64,000 nucleotides of DNA from Ganoderma boninense (taxonomy: Eukaryota; Basidiomycota; Agaricomycetes; Polyporales; Polyporaceae). Positions 38,835 to 50,570 of the stretch are shown here, in pieces (within the stretch, counting starts at the first letter, position 1; the number at the start of each line of letters is the position of its first letter). The position numbers and the translations under genes are program-made. The notes beneath the pieces were generated by a model. That model made no database searches and was not told the DNA's origin. It saw nothing but the letters and a program-made list of their open reading frames with translations. Where the stretch lies: NCBI GenBank assembly GCA_002900995.3, contig CM035313.1, positions 2,976,001 through 3,040,000 on the forward strand, given 5' to 3'.

Positions 38835-41083
38835 TGTTAGGGAGAAGGAGGTGGGAGGATCCAATGAGGGCGGGACCATTTTCCGTGCGACGTCACCCAC
38901 GCTCGGCGGTCAGTATCCTGCAAGCTTGAACCGGATAAGCGGGGAGAGTAAGCCGGACTTGGAGGCCCGGCTAACCGCTTTATAATCTCGCTTATCCCAT
39001 CTAACATCTCCTTTTAAGTTAGATAAGAAAATCATTGTAGTCGCCTTTTACATTGACCGCCGGACCTACTTTGTAGCCGTACCGACTGCCGAAGGCAAGC
39101 GACTGCTTACGATGCTCGCCGGCAGTACTTACCACCGTCATCCCCACAGCAAACCTATCATTTTGTGCAACGTGGCCAGTTCACACTGCAGGCGACAGCC
39201 GTGCCCAACGAGAAAGCATTGAGGACTACAGTAAGTACCTCGATTGGTAGTCGTAGCTGGATCTCAACAAGTTCATGCATCAATCGGTTGCAACCACAGG
39301 TGCGCTCGCAGCCCGCAGTCAGGTCAATTACCGCTAACCTCGTCTCCTCAAGTCCCAGTGTCCATGCTCCGACTCGAAGTCATCTAGCCACAAATTGGCA
39401 ACATAGCCGCAAAAGGACTGTCCGTGCCAGTGGACTCGGACTTCTCCCAGCATCCAGAGGTATTCCTATCCCCGCATAGCCTGCTACTGCCGTACATCCA
39501 GGAGCGCCACTGCTGGTGCATACAATATACCTCCTTCTTCCGGATAGGTAGGTGTGTTTTCGTTTTAGGCCTTTGAGGTCTGACACGTGTCTCACACACA
39601 GCGGGAGATCGTCGCACGGAACGCCTGCGACCGATGCAATTGCATTGATTGGCATGAGATGAGTCCCACGGGCCAGCATCGCCATGCCACTGTCCACGCA
39701 CTGCACCAGTTCCAGCCGTTGAAACCGGTGTCCCGAGTCCTTGCAACGGCCAGTGAAGCTGAGGGCGGCGGCTGGGCGGTCCAAAACGAAGTCGTGCGTC
39801 CTTGTCTCGATGTTGCGTTGTGTCCTTCCCCCCTCCCATCGTTCCGCGCCATCAATCTTTATATTTAGGGTTAACCACTGTCCTGGGCGGTACCGGTGTA
39901 CTAGCACTGAGCACCGCTGCTCCGACTCCGAGTCACTGGTCCGACAGCAGCGGTACTAGTCGCGGGTCTGGAATATTTGAGACCCGCGCACCGCCAAGTT
40001 CCTCCCTGCTACACGTCGCGCAGCGGTGGACCACCGTGTCGGGCGACCTCAGCGCGCCAGCCGCGCATGTCGACGGAGGCCGGTCGACAGACTTATGCGA
40101 ACGCGCCCCTCCGCCGTGTTCGGTCCACGTTTCGTCGCTAGTACGACCAGTGCTCCTCTGTGCACCGCCCCGAACTCCTCTCCTAGCTTTCCTTCCAAGG
40201 CATGTCGGTGGACACCAATTGCAACTTCGGACTTACGCACTTGCACTGACCCCTCCCTCTCCGCGTCATTTGAGCTTGTAGGATCGTGTACTATGGCGCG
40301 CACGACCATGTGGTCTGTATTAGTACCCTTGACAGGCTACCGTGACCAGGCTGCGCAGCACTGCTTGGGGAAGCATGCACCCTCTCAGCAATCTCAGATC
40401 CAGATCAATCATAACGGGACCAGGATTGGGTTTGCCGATTGTGCTCGCAGCGCGAACGGCGAACCACCTCCAGCGCTAGCCCCTGCCCGCCGCTGGACGC
40501 ACTTTGACGCACAAGCCGAACCGGCAGGACTAATAGTGGGCGGCATTGTGGCAATCCATCTCCGCCCAGATCTCCGAGAGACGAGATGAGTGGTGTGGTG
40601 TGGAAGCAGGAGATAATAAACTGTATTTTGGGGTAGGTTGGCCGATTCGGAGTAGTACACGGAGGGTTAAGTAATACGATGACGATGATGATGGGAGGGG
40701 GATGATGATACCAAGCTACAGCTATGCAGTACAGACCTGGACGGCGGGCGGCGGGCGGCGGGGGCAGAGCGCGACAGCGTACGACCAGCTACTACTATAC
40801 AATGCGAGATGGGGTACGGTCAGATGAGAGATAAAAAATAAAACACAAAGTTAACCGATCAGGCGAGGAGAGGAGAGGAGGGGAGAGGAAGGTAAACGGA
40901 GCAACAACTCGAGCACATAAACGGGGGAATATACATGCAGCGGCAGGGTAAAGGACGACGAAAAACGATAATGAAACGACGCTGACTCTAAAGATATACA
41001 GTATATACACGAGATCTCGACGGCACCGCCCGTGCACCAAAGCACAGTTGTGCTCCAGATGGGCGGGAGAACTAATCAGTCGC
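38835..41083. other. Gene-free interval right of ferrochelatase
   Basis: A short inverted pair, GGATAAGCG near 38935 and CGCTTATCC near 38990, encloses AGCCGG/CCGGCT and may be a tiny foldback remnant. Simple GC repeats lie at about 40741-40762. Frames in 39160-40590 carry no recognisable motif. Confidence 0.45.
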
Positions 41084-42692
41084 TCAGCTCTCCCTCTTCG
41101 CGCTCCTCCTTCTGCGGTGGTACTCTCGGGGGCGGCTGTTCCTTTTGCGTTGGGGCGGTGGAGCAGGAGGATTGAGAGGAGATCGGACCGCCGCCACTGG
41201 TGATGTCGGCACCGTCGACGTATTCCTGGGGCCGTGAGCGTGCGTCGCCCCATTGAGAGCAATGTCCTTGCGCGGTGCTCCCGCAGCGGATGGTTCGTCG
41301 GCGGCAGAAGCTTGTGGGACCTTCTCCTTCTGCCCCGAGGCCGACGGCTTCTCCGTCGGAGAACGTAAGGGGGAGATGTCCGAAGGGCGCTCCGAGTCAG
41401 CTTCTTCGTGCGCACCAACTCCATTGACCACGGACTGCGGGGCCTGCGGCGGTGGTTCGCTAGTCCTAAGCTCAGACCGAGGCTCAGGTTCGGGCTCAAG
41501 TTCAGCTTGGGGTTCAGGCTCGGGCTCATGTTCAGGTTCGCCGATTATGTCTTCGGTTCTTGGCGCAGCAGCAGCTTTTCGTCGCAGCCGCAATCGAGAC
41601 AGAAACCGAGCTCGCCGCGCTAGCGCTCCCACTCGAGTCCCTGCGCTTCGCCGGCCTCGTCGCTCTCGGTTTCCTCGTGCGCGTGCGTCTGGGCGTCTGC
41701 TGGATTTCGGGTTCTTCGTGCGCTTCCTCAGCTTCCTCGGCATCCGCAGACACTACTCCGTTGTTCTCGGGGATCTCCTCAAGTGCGAGGTCGGCGGCCA
41801 CCACAGCTGGCCCGACCAGTGGCGACGGAGCCGCGGGCACAGAGTTGTTAGCAGCAGCTCCTCGCGGGTTACGCGTGCGTTTCGCAGGTGGGGGAAATAC
41901 CCCGTCAGCGTCGTCCGCGTCCTTCCGCTTCCGCTTCCCCCACCCCCGCCGCGCCTCTTGCGTGGACTTGCGTTTCGCTCGCGAGCTGTGGCGTCCTGGG
42001 CGGCCTTGTCCACGCCGTTCGGTGTACCATTTGATTGTGTGTCGTCCTCGCGGCCTTTAGGGCCCGTCCGACGAGATCGAGAAGACGACCGTGGGTCTCC
42101 TTCTGCATCGGGCTGGACCTCCCCATCATCTATATTCAGCGAGGATGGTAGACCGAAGACCCCGGGATCGAGCCTCGGGAGTGACTGCGCAAGAGGCCGA
42201 GCGGATGGTATAGTGGTAGTAGCGGCGCATGACGTTGCACGGCGCTCTTGACGGATGGTGTGTACTTGTGTGCAGACAAGCGTGAGGCGTCGGTGGTGGT
42301 GGACGCAGAACTCCGCCGGCGTTCGTAGGGAGTACTCGCCCGTTTCGTCGCGGTCGGGCTGGTGCGCGTCGCTAAGAGCAAAGGAACGAACACGGCACAA
42401 TTAAAACACGGTCCCACGTGATCCCACTTGCATCATTATGGGCGCTTACGGTGATGGCTTCCCACTCCCCAGCCTGAGGCGGCTCCTCCTCCGCGGACGG
42501 CGATTTGAAGGCGTATGCGGCTTTGCGCCGACTGCGCGAGGATGCGACTAGGGACGTGGCGGAAGATAGCGTGGATGGCGGGGTCGGGGTGTTCGAGGAG
42601 GACGAGGAGTGGTCGGAGAAGGCGGGGAGGAAAATGGGGCGGCGGGAGCCCACTATCGGGGTCATGTTGTCGAAGGATTCCATATCGGTCAT
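41084..42692 (-). CDS. Hypothetical disordered basic protein
   Basis: I do not recognise a family. From ATG 42692 the first exon reads MTDMESFDNMTPIVGSRRP and is Ser-rich. A second exon (from about 42371) has TPAEFCVHHHRRLTLVCTQV, a possible short Cys/His element, then a Pro/Ser/Arg-rich region with PRKRRGGG and KRKRKDADDADG, likely nuclear-localisation signals. A tail of Glu-Pro repeats (EPEHEPEPEPQAELEPEPEP) ends in RRRRSAKRES. The reading frame must change at 41937-41947, where two C5 runs lie together, and again near 41570-41590. The splice junction at about 42370-42450 is not settled. It may be a chromatin- or RNA-associated protein, but this is a guess from composition only. Confidence 0.5.
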
Positions 42693-44490
42693 GTGGGTGG
42701 GAGCGCTAATGGGGCACGGAGTATGTTGGCAATGGAATGGAATGGAAGGGGCGCGTGGGGGAGAAACGTAGTACACTCACTGTCGGGCCACAGTCTACAA
42801 CCACAACGCTACCACTGGCGTTGGCGTGAGTCCAGCTCGGACAGGGTGCGTGTAGATGGTATCGGTATCTGGGTTGCGAATGAATGAACAGTGGAGAGTG
42901 CGATTCGGAGTGATTGCTGTTAGCAGATTGTGTCAGCTCGAAACTCTCCGTTGTCCGCAGCGGGGAGCAGCTGCGAGTGCCGACGTACTTGGATCTGGGA
43001 CAGAAGCCCGGAATACGTGTCGGACTGCGCAGAAGCTGCGATGCGAAGGGGAGGATGCAGGGGAAGGTGAGGACGGGGTTGGGTGGGCCTCTCAGGAGGA
43101 CATGGCGGGCGGCGAAGGGGGGTGTGCAGCAAAAAGCGGGCCGTGGACGAACCGTGGACGACGACATTCCGGCTTCGAGCCTCACCTGGGTCTCCGGAAC
43201 CGAGCCGAGGGTACAACGCATGCCACGCGGTTATCTAATCTTATCTCTCAACGGATCGCGGGATCGGCAGCGCCCACACCCAGCAGCTTCTTCCTTCCCA
43301 GGGCGACATTGCCAGTTCACTCCTCCTCTGCACCTCCTCCGACTACACATTCCGCAATCTTCTCGTCTGTTCGAGGGTGGCTTCTCAACCACTCGACCAT
43401 GCGGTAAGCTGTTGGAGATGCTGCGCGACGTGGGGACTTCCCCAGTCGCAGTACAGGTTGAATACTATGAGGTGTGTTTCAGCGCAAGCGCAGCCCAGCG
43501 GTGTCAGTGTCACACAGAAAGCAGCACAAGACCAAACCTCTTCCATCAAGCCTCGGACACCGGAAGCGTTGGGCCCGTCTCTGGTATTCGTTTCGCTCTG
43601 ACACAAGCCACATATGTTCAATTCGGCCGAGACCCATTCAATTCGCACCCCATTTCCCAGAAAGATACCCTGCACAGCTTCTTCTCCCCGCTTCATCTTG
43701 CTCAATATTGACTCCATTATTGTTTCTGAAGCCTCGAGGCTCACAGGATGCACTGGTTCGGTGAATGGGGCAACATGGACCGGGCGTTGCTATGGCAAGT
43801 CAATATTCTCGCGGCCGCCTTTCTTGGCGCTGGCTCGCCGCGGCGGCTGCGCTCGTAGCAGCCCGGGTCAATGACGCACATGGCATGCCACGACGGTCCC
43901 CGTACCGGACACGGAGTTAAGGTACGTGGACGTCTCTCGCAGTCGTGGCACTCGCTGTACTCAAGATGCTCTTGGGCCGTATACTGGACATGGACATGAC
44001 TCCCCAGAAAGCACGTGCGAAATATCGCTGATGGCCCCGCTACGCCGGATGTCGAGTCAACGCAGGTCCCCCGCCGGCCGTAGTCCCAACTGACTCACCC
44101 TGGTACCTCGCCACAGCGCGCCGGAAGAGAGCAGGACATACAAGTCTAAACCCGTCCTCATCCTTCTCGGCGCTGGCGCGCGAGCAGGACGCGCACAGTC
44201 CGCTGCGCCTCCTCGCTCCTCGGGTGTCCCTGCGTCCGTGGCCCCGAAACCGGACAATGCAGCCGCATTTATCACGCCTTCCGCACGTCCTCACCACATA
44301 GGGACCAGATGTCGGCTTGACCTGACGCGCTTCTGTCGCCGCTTTCTCTGGTCGCCCTGCGGCGAGTCCTGGTATCCATCCTCCGGATCCGGCGAATCAC
44401 TGAATAACAAGGCCTGCATGCTGTGCATACTGCTCTGACTCAGGGCTCCGCCGACAACTGTTTCGTCCCCCGAGCAAGTCGACAACTTGC
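42693..44490. other. Intergenic, disordered-protein gene to dsRBD gene
   Basis: This divergent interval should contain both promoters. A 265-codon frame at 42914-43711 (+) has no motif and its composition looks random. Nothing else is supported. Confidence 0.45.
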
Positions 44491-44496
44491 TATAAA
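44491..44496 (+). promoter_or_regulatory. TATA box of the dsRBD gene
   Basis: TATAAA lies 115 nt upstream of the ATG at 44611 and is followed by a leader without ATG. Confidence 0.6.
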
Positions 44497-44610
44497 GGTG
44501 CCCTGCGCCGAGCCGCGGAGTCAGACCATCCATCCTTTCATCCCACCACAACACAGCCCGAGCTCACTACCAGCTCAGCGAACCACTTTCAGTTCTTATT
44601 ATCTATCGCA

Positions 44611-44986
44611 ATGGCCGAGTCACACCGTACGTCTTTCAGTCCTCTTGCAACATGCTCGTTGCTGACAACTGTCTCTCCGCAAACAGACTGGCGTATGCAG
44701 CTCAACAACTACCTCCAGGTTAATGGAGGTTCTGGTCTCCTCACGTGGGAGCTCCGCCAAAGTGGTCCCCTGCACCAGCCCTCTTGGACTGCAGTCGCAT
44801 ACAGTACGTCCTTCGACATTACATCAATTCGTGTTCCAGCTCTCATCGCTGCCTCTGTATCTAGTCCGCGGCGTCGAGTACGGGCGAGCCTACGGCGCCT
44901 CGCAGGCCTACGTGAAGGAGGAGGCTGCCCGCCAGACCCTCGAAGCACTCTACCACGACCGCCGCCGGCCCCGCGGGTGCGCATAA
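44611..44986 (+). CDS. Small single-domain double-stranded-RNA-binding-like protein
   Basis: Three exons (44611-44626, 44687-44803, 44865-44986) give 84 residues with matching phases. Almost the whole protein fits a dsRNA-binding fold: WRMQLNNYLQ as helix 1, LTWELRQSGP and TAVAYIRGVEYGRAYG as the beta strands, and SQAYVKEEAARQTLEALY as the conserved C-terminal helix with its KxxA-like face. The usual Lys-Lys pair of strong RNA binders is reduced to a single Lys, so actual RNA binding is uncertain. No other domain is present. It is short enough to be skipped by gene finders. A TATA box and CT-rich downstream sequence support transcription. Confidence 0.75.
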
Positions 44987-47443
44987 ACGGCGGCAACGAC
45001 GGCTGCCATCGCCGCCTGCCCCCACGCTCCGTCCCGCTGTCCGCTGCTGTCGTGTTCTCGAACCTCGCTCTCGCTGTGCTACTATCTACTGTTTCGCCTC
45101 TCTCTCATCGTGTTTCGATATCTGCCACGGACGCTTCTGCGAACTCTCTCCTCCATTGTGATACCGATACCATGTCGTTGTTATTATTGTCGTCGCCGTC
45201 GTCGTCGTACTCTACCCCGCTTTCGCAGCTCCTCGTAATCGCCTCGCTCTGACGCTCGTCGCTGTACCTATTCCCTATCTTGTATCTCTCTCGCCCTCGG
45301 ACTGCCTCCCCGCATAGACACTGGCTCTGGCACTGGACACCTACCGATACGCGCACGGTAGATGGTGGCCCCCTTTCTTGCACAGACTGTCTGTCGTACT
45401 GTAGAATACGCGTCATAGTTCATTGTAGAATCTGATCGACCGCTTTCGACACATGATCTGACCGCGGGCTGTGCTAATCTGTCTACTGGCCGCACCGCCC
45501 CCCTCTCGAAGTTGCCGTTAAACCCCGTCCATAGCTATAGCGTGGTCTGGAGCATGTGGCTGCATCAGTGCACCGAGCCCTTGCGCGGAGAAATGTACAG
45601 CTTTCGGCCGCTGACTGCTCCAACCGTGCGCGCGGCCACCTACCCCCCTCTTTCAAAACGAAATATTTGCCACTACTGACTCGTGTCAAGTCATCCATGA
45701 AACATATTACGCGTGAATTGAGAGCGGACAGACGGAACATGCAGGCAAAAGACGCGTCGCGGTGTGGTTAGGACGCGACCTCGTGACCGCGACATACGGG
45801 CGCCTGGAGCTCCCTGCCACCCCTGCCAGGCTCCGGAGTCCGCGAGGCTGTATCACAGATACAGCTTCTCCGAGTATAACGGCATGCTCCCAGTCAAATG
45901 AAAATGCCCAACAAAGAGGCGCAATGTACGTCATACCGCATTCCCTGTCATTGTCATTGTTCCAAACAAGCGTGTGGTCTACCGGCCACCTGTGAGTAGG
46001 TTATGTTCCCCGGCATCGCCCTCAGCAGCAAGCTGAACTGAGGCGCCATCGTGATCTACTTCAATTTCATCTATCGTGGTGCTTCCAAAAGTTTAGACCC
46101 TACCCAGCTGTACGTATCGCAATACGCTCAACCAGGCAACCATTGTATTCGTCGCGCCTTACCACAGTGCACGAATGGCACTCGGGACAAGCGCGCGGCG
46201 GAAGGGGCCACACTTCCGTATCCGGCCTGCTGTGCCAACTCTCCTTGCCCGCAGCCACGGTACGTCCGATCTCTCCGTTCGCTGCTAAACTACTACCATG
46301 CATGTCACACGTCATCGGAAATGGCATCTACAGTACTACGTCTACTAGGTATACCATGCCCTGTGCTTGCTCCCCCAGGAGAAGTGCTCCATTCCATGCG
46401 TCTGCTCCGACTCGAGTCGGAGGGCTACCGTAAGTGGTATTAGTCCGAGTAGGTAGTAGTAGTACATAGTGAGGACGGGACCCACTGGCACCCTCAGCCG
46501 GATTCACCCGCACGGCCGCCGCGTCCACGCATCAGAGTCCATTCCAAAATCTGATGCTCATCATCCTAACCCCCCCCCCCTCCCCCAGGCGGTGCGCACA
46601 GCCTCGCTCACGGTGCGCCGAATCCTCGAGGCGGGTTCGTCGTAAGTTCACGGTCTCGACGCTCCTACACTCGCCGCGGATCCGGATCCCCCACTGCAAA
46701 ATGCATATGCAACGTCTACTCCGAGTCTCCACACGCGTCGCAGGCGGGCGGCGATATGCCGCTTCGGCAGCCAATGGCCCTGAGAGCACACGCACACACT
46801 GCACACGCCGGCCAAGCCGTTCGAAGTGTGCATAGCATGAGTCTACGTCTACGTAGCGGCGATTCGGCCACGGTTCCTGGATCGCTCACTCAGGCTGCTC
46901 GACTTGCGTAGTGCCAGATTACGCCAGGACGGAAAGACACCGACTCCGTCGCACCAGAACATTCGACTGTGTCGGGCTTCTGTGGAGGCCTCTGTGAATA
47001 ACTCCCCCCATCCCCCATGGCACTGCGAGGATCGAGATTGTTACATGTTACATGGTACCCGGCTGTAGATCCACCGGTCGCTCGGCTGGACTCGGGTTCA
47101 TGAGGGGGGGGGCTGACTCGATAGCGGAGAATGCAAACGCAACCAACGTCAGACGAAGCGGCACTGCTCCGTGTCTCCGCTGGATCCTTCGACAGACAGA
47201 CAAAGTTCGAGGCGCTGCCCGCCGGCGCACGTCCAACTATGTCTGTACGGTGTCCGTGTCGGACGCACCGACGCCGTACCGCATACGTCGAGGCCGCATC
47301 TCCCACACACAGGTATCAACATCCGAGTTAGCATTCACTAGCATATACAGTCAGCGTCCGAATGGTGCTGTTCATAGGCATATGTGGCCGTTAGGGGTGT
47401 CACCGTCACTCGTCACAGGTCAAAATGCGCACCCGCCTCAGTC
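44987..47443. other. Intergenic, dsRBD gene to aquaporin array
   Basis: The first 300 bp are pyrimidine-rich and likely form the 3' UTR of the dsRBD gene. Homopolymer runs lie at 46571-46587 (C) and 47104-47111 (G). No further gene is seen. Confidence 0.5.
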
Positions 47444-49068
47444 TCAGACCTTCTCCACAGTCTGCTCAACACCCTTCCCCCCCGAAGACGCGCTCGTCGA
47501 CCGCCTCGCCACAGCCCCGCCTCCGTGTGGGGCGCCCTCGGCGTGCTCGTTGTACGCGGCCTGTGCGCCGAGCAGATTGGCGTTGGCAGGCGTAAGGACT
47601 GCATGCAAAACCATAACATGACATATGCGTCAGCACACCGTGCCCCGTCGGTCGAAAACGGAACGGTACTCACCGCGGCTGTAGTCCGCGAACAGGAGCT
47701 CGTAAAACACGGCGGCGAGGAGTGTCGCCACTATATTCGTGAGCGCGGTGATGGCCGCGTATGCGCCGCCTCCGGCGTCGAGGCCCCAGACGGTGATGGC
47801 CATGAGGCGGGCGCCGACGTCGCGGGCGGTATTCGTCGCCACTGAAACGCATGGACGGACGGGTTAGCGTGAGGAGTACCCTCGCGAACACAGCAGCGAC
47901 TCTTCGGGGGAGTCATCGATATACTCGCCTCCGACACCGGAGAAACTCCAGACCATGAGCGCACTACGTGTGGGAGCATACGTCAGAACCTGGAGAGGCA
48001 CAGGCACTCGGAGAAGAGGGTTGGAGGTGGAGGGGGCGGAGAGACGCACAAGACAAAACCAATTATCCAGGGCAGCGCGACTGGGGAGACGGTGAAGTTG
48101 CTCTGGTCGTCGACGGCCCAGATGACGAGCCCAATGAGGAAGTCCTTATGGGGTGGGGCTGTTACAGCGGCACTGCCAGAGAAGATGGATGGGGCGTGAA
48201 CTCACGCAGACGAACTCGTTCAGGAACACGCGCCACAGCGTGGTTCCTGGGGCCAAGTATATCGCGAAGACCCCCGCCGGCCCGCTGGGTGTGAATAATG
48301 TGGATTCGAGCGTCCCCGCCGCCGACAGAGCTGCTTCGACTTGCTGTGGAGATCGGTGCGTCAGAGGATGCAGTGCATCGCAAAGCGGCCAGGCCGTACC
48401 TTGATGGCATCGCCGTACTGAAGGTAGACCAGAAGGCAGGCGGAGTAAGCACCCAGGATTTGGGCGACAATGTAGCTGTACCACACTGAGTACTTGTCAC
48501 CATTAGCAGCGGTTACTGCCTCACCGAAGTGCTTTCTGAGAAGACATCCTCCTCCTCAGTGCGAAAACGATGCTGACTCCCGGGTTGTAGTGACCGCCCG
48601 AGGTCGGTTGAGTGACCTGCCAAGTACAGTGAGTCTACGACAGCCGTCCAGTCCGAACAACCCACTGACAACGAACGCCAACACCACGCCAATCGCATAC
48701 GCAACGCCAATTTGGAAGACAGACGAAGCACCCTCGGGGTCAGAGATATTCAGCCTGAAGGCAGCCGCCGAGCCAATTCCTGAACCACGAACAATCAGAC
48801 CAGCAAATACATATCACAAGCGCAACTCGACTTGCCTGCATACACATAAAAGAAGGTTCCAACCTGAACCGATCACAGCGGTATTTCAGAGTCGTCAAAT
48901 AGGGGTGGTGAGAAGGGGAAAGACGCTACTTACGAACTCGGCCGCGCACTCTGAAAACCAACGGGCCTTCCGACCCCGGCGCCGCTCCCAAGCAACCTGA
49001 GCCCCAAATCTCGGCTTCACATCCGCAAGGTGGACGAAATCGCGCTCGCTGGAGTCGTAGTCAGCCAT
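47444..49068 (-). CDS. Aquaporin-like channel 1, NPG/NTA variant
   Basis: Exon 1 (48934-49068) reads MADYDSSERDFVHLADVKPR; next come 48836-48863, 48670-48779 and further exons down to the stop at 47444. Six membrane segments are visible, e.g. VGTFFYVYAGIGSAAAF, FQIGVAYAIGVVLAFVV and YIVAQILGAYSACLLVYLQYG. Loop B has SGGHYNPGVSI (NPG at 48578-48586) and loop E has NTARDVGARL (NTA at 47825-47833), so neither NPA box is standard, while the selectivity-filter Arg after loop E is kept. The protein is a MIP-family membrane channel for water or small solutes; its substrate cannot be read from sequence. The intron 48780-48835 starts with GC (AG|GCAAGT). The C-terminus ends TVEKV. Confidence 0.92.
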
Positions 49069-50570
49069 GGCAATGGGTCGTCGACAGGATAGAGAAAAAG
49101 CGACAGAGATAAGCCCACCTCGACCGCCTCTCGACTCCTCTGATGCTATCGAGGCATCTTCTCACAGCTGAGCTAGCATTGGGCTTTGTGCGTGCGACAG
49201 CGCGTCGCCGATATGGATGGGTCACCACCGGGGCTAGGGCATCCTTCTTCGACGAGTTCTTTTGCTTCCGAACTCAAAGACGCATGACCTTCCTGTGTAT
49301 GCGCCCATGACGTCGCCTGACTTCCGCGGTCGGTACAGAGTGAATGACGACGGCGTGTACCGTTTACCCTACACAGGATCGTCGGCGCGCTAGCAATGTG
49401 GTAAGTGAGGACATGACTTGACGAGGACATGGTCGTGTTTAAAGCACGTACCCGGGCCCCCATTGACAGATGCCATTTTGAGGTTCTTTGGCTCCGTGCG
49501 AAGGCGACGACTTCGTGACGTCGTGTAGCAGTTAAAGTTCTCTTCGATCTATAAACAGACCCCTCTGAGCAAGAAAGACGCGCATATGGCGACCTCCTAC
49601 CTGATTTCTTCGGAATGTCCGCAGTGGCAGCGTACTACAGCACCCCGTTGCGACGAAATATCCCCTGACACGCTCACATGACGTCCATGTCCGCTGCATT
49701 GATATTGAAATATTGAAGTCGCGATGCACTTGGCGAGCACGTTATTGAAGATCTCTGTTTTTCCAGAGGGGTCTGGTGTAAGAAACTTGGGAAACGCATA
49801 CCAGGAATAGACCGATTTCCCCAACTCACTAGATATTTTCGGTGCGAACCCGCTGGCCTGTGTATCCAAGACTTCGAACTCGACTCGACGGGATCCCGCA
49901 TGCCGGCAGCCCTGCGGGTCAGATGCAGGTACTGCAACTTGTGTTGCAACCTCCAAGGGCACGAGTCCATGTCATGAGAGGGATCAGCGTATGGTCGGAG
50001 ACAAGTTTGAAGAGCCTGCTGAAGAGCCTGCGCGGCTGAGCTTGAGCGAGCTTCGGGCGACGACCGGCGCTCGGGCCGAGGGTTAAGTCCACGCTCGGCT
50101 ACCGGCCGGCCGTCAAGCCGAACTCGGGGCTCGAGTCAAACCACTCGAAGTACTTATGACTGAGTCGTCCGCTGAACCACAAGATGAAGCCGGAGCTGCA
50201 GGGCACACACACCAAGTGCGATCGTAAACAATAACAGGTCATGATGAATGGCAATAGTAGTAGCGAGTGTATAGCACACCCATTTTCACATAATGTACAA
50301 TAGCGTATGCAAAAAAAAATGAAAAATCCTCCCCCGCCACGCAGACGCCCCCAGTGTCTTCCTTCCCCCTTCGCGCTGCCTAGAAAACTTGGACGATGCG
50401 ATGCATGCAAACCGGAACTCACATTGGTGGTATGTCCATGATATAGCTGTAGCGTAACTGTGCCGTGCCGTGCCGTGGCCGTGGCCGTGTCGATGGTGGA
50501 ATCCTGAAAGCCCCAGCCCGCGACGAGGGTCGAGGCTGGAGCTTGGCAAAACGCGGAACGTCTTCTGGAC
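49069..50570. other. Spacer between aquaporin-like genes 1 and 2
   Basis: No gene is seen. GTGCC/GGCCGT short repeats occur at 50461-50490, and an A9 run lies at about 50311. Confidence 0.55.

Noticed and set aside
41253..42251. 332-codon frame on the + strand
   Set aside because: It is antisense to the minus-strand disordered protein,a GC-rich repeat-coding region where long antisense frames arise by chance; no leader or intron signals.
42914..43711. 265-codon frame on the + strand
   Set aside because: No motif, no codon bias and no homology recognised; the neighbouring frames look the same.
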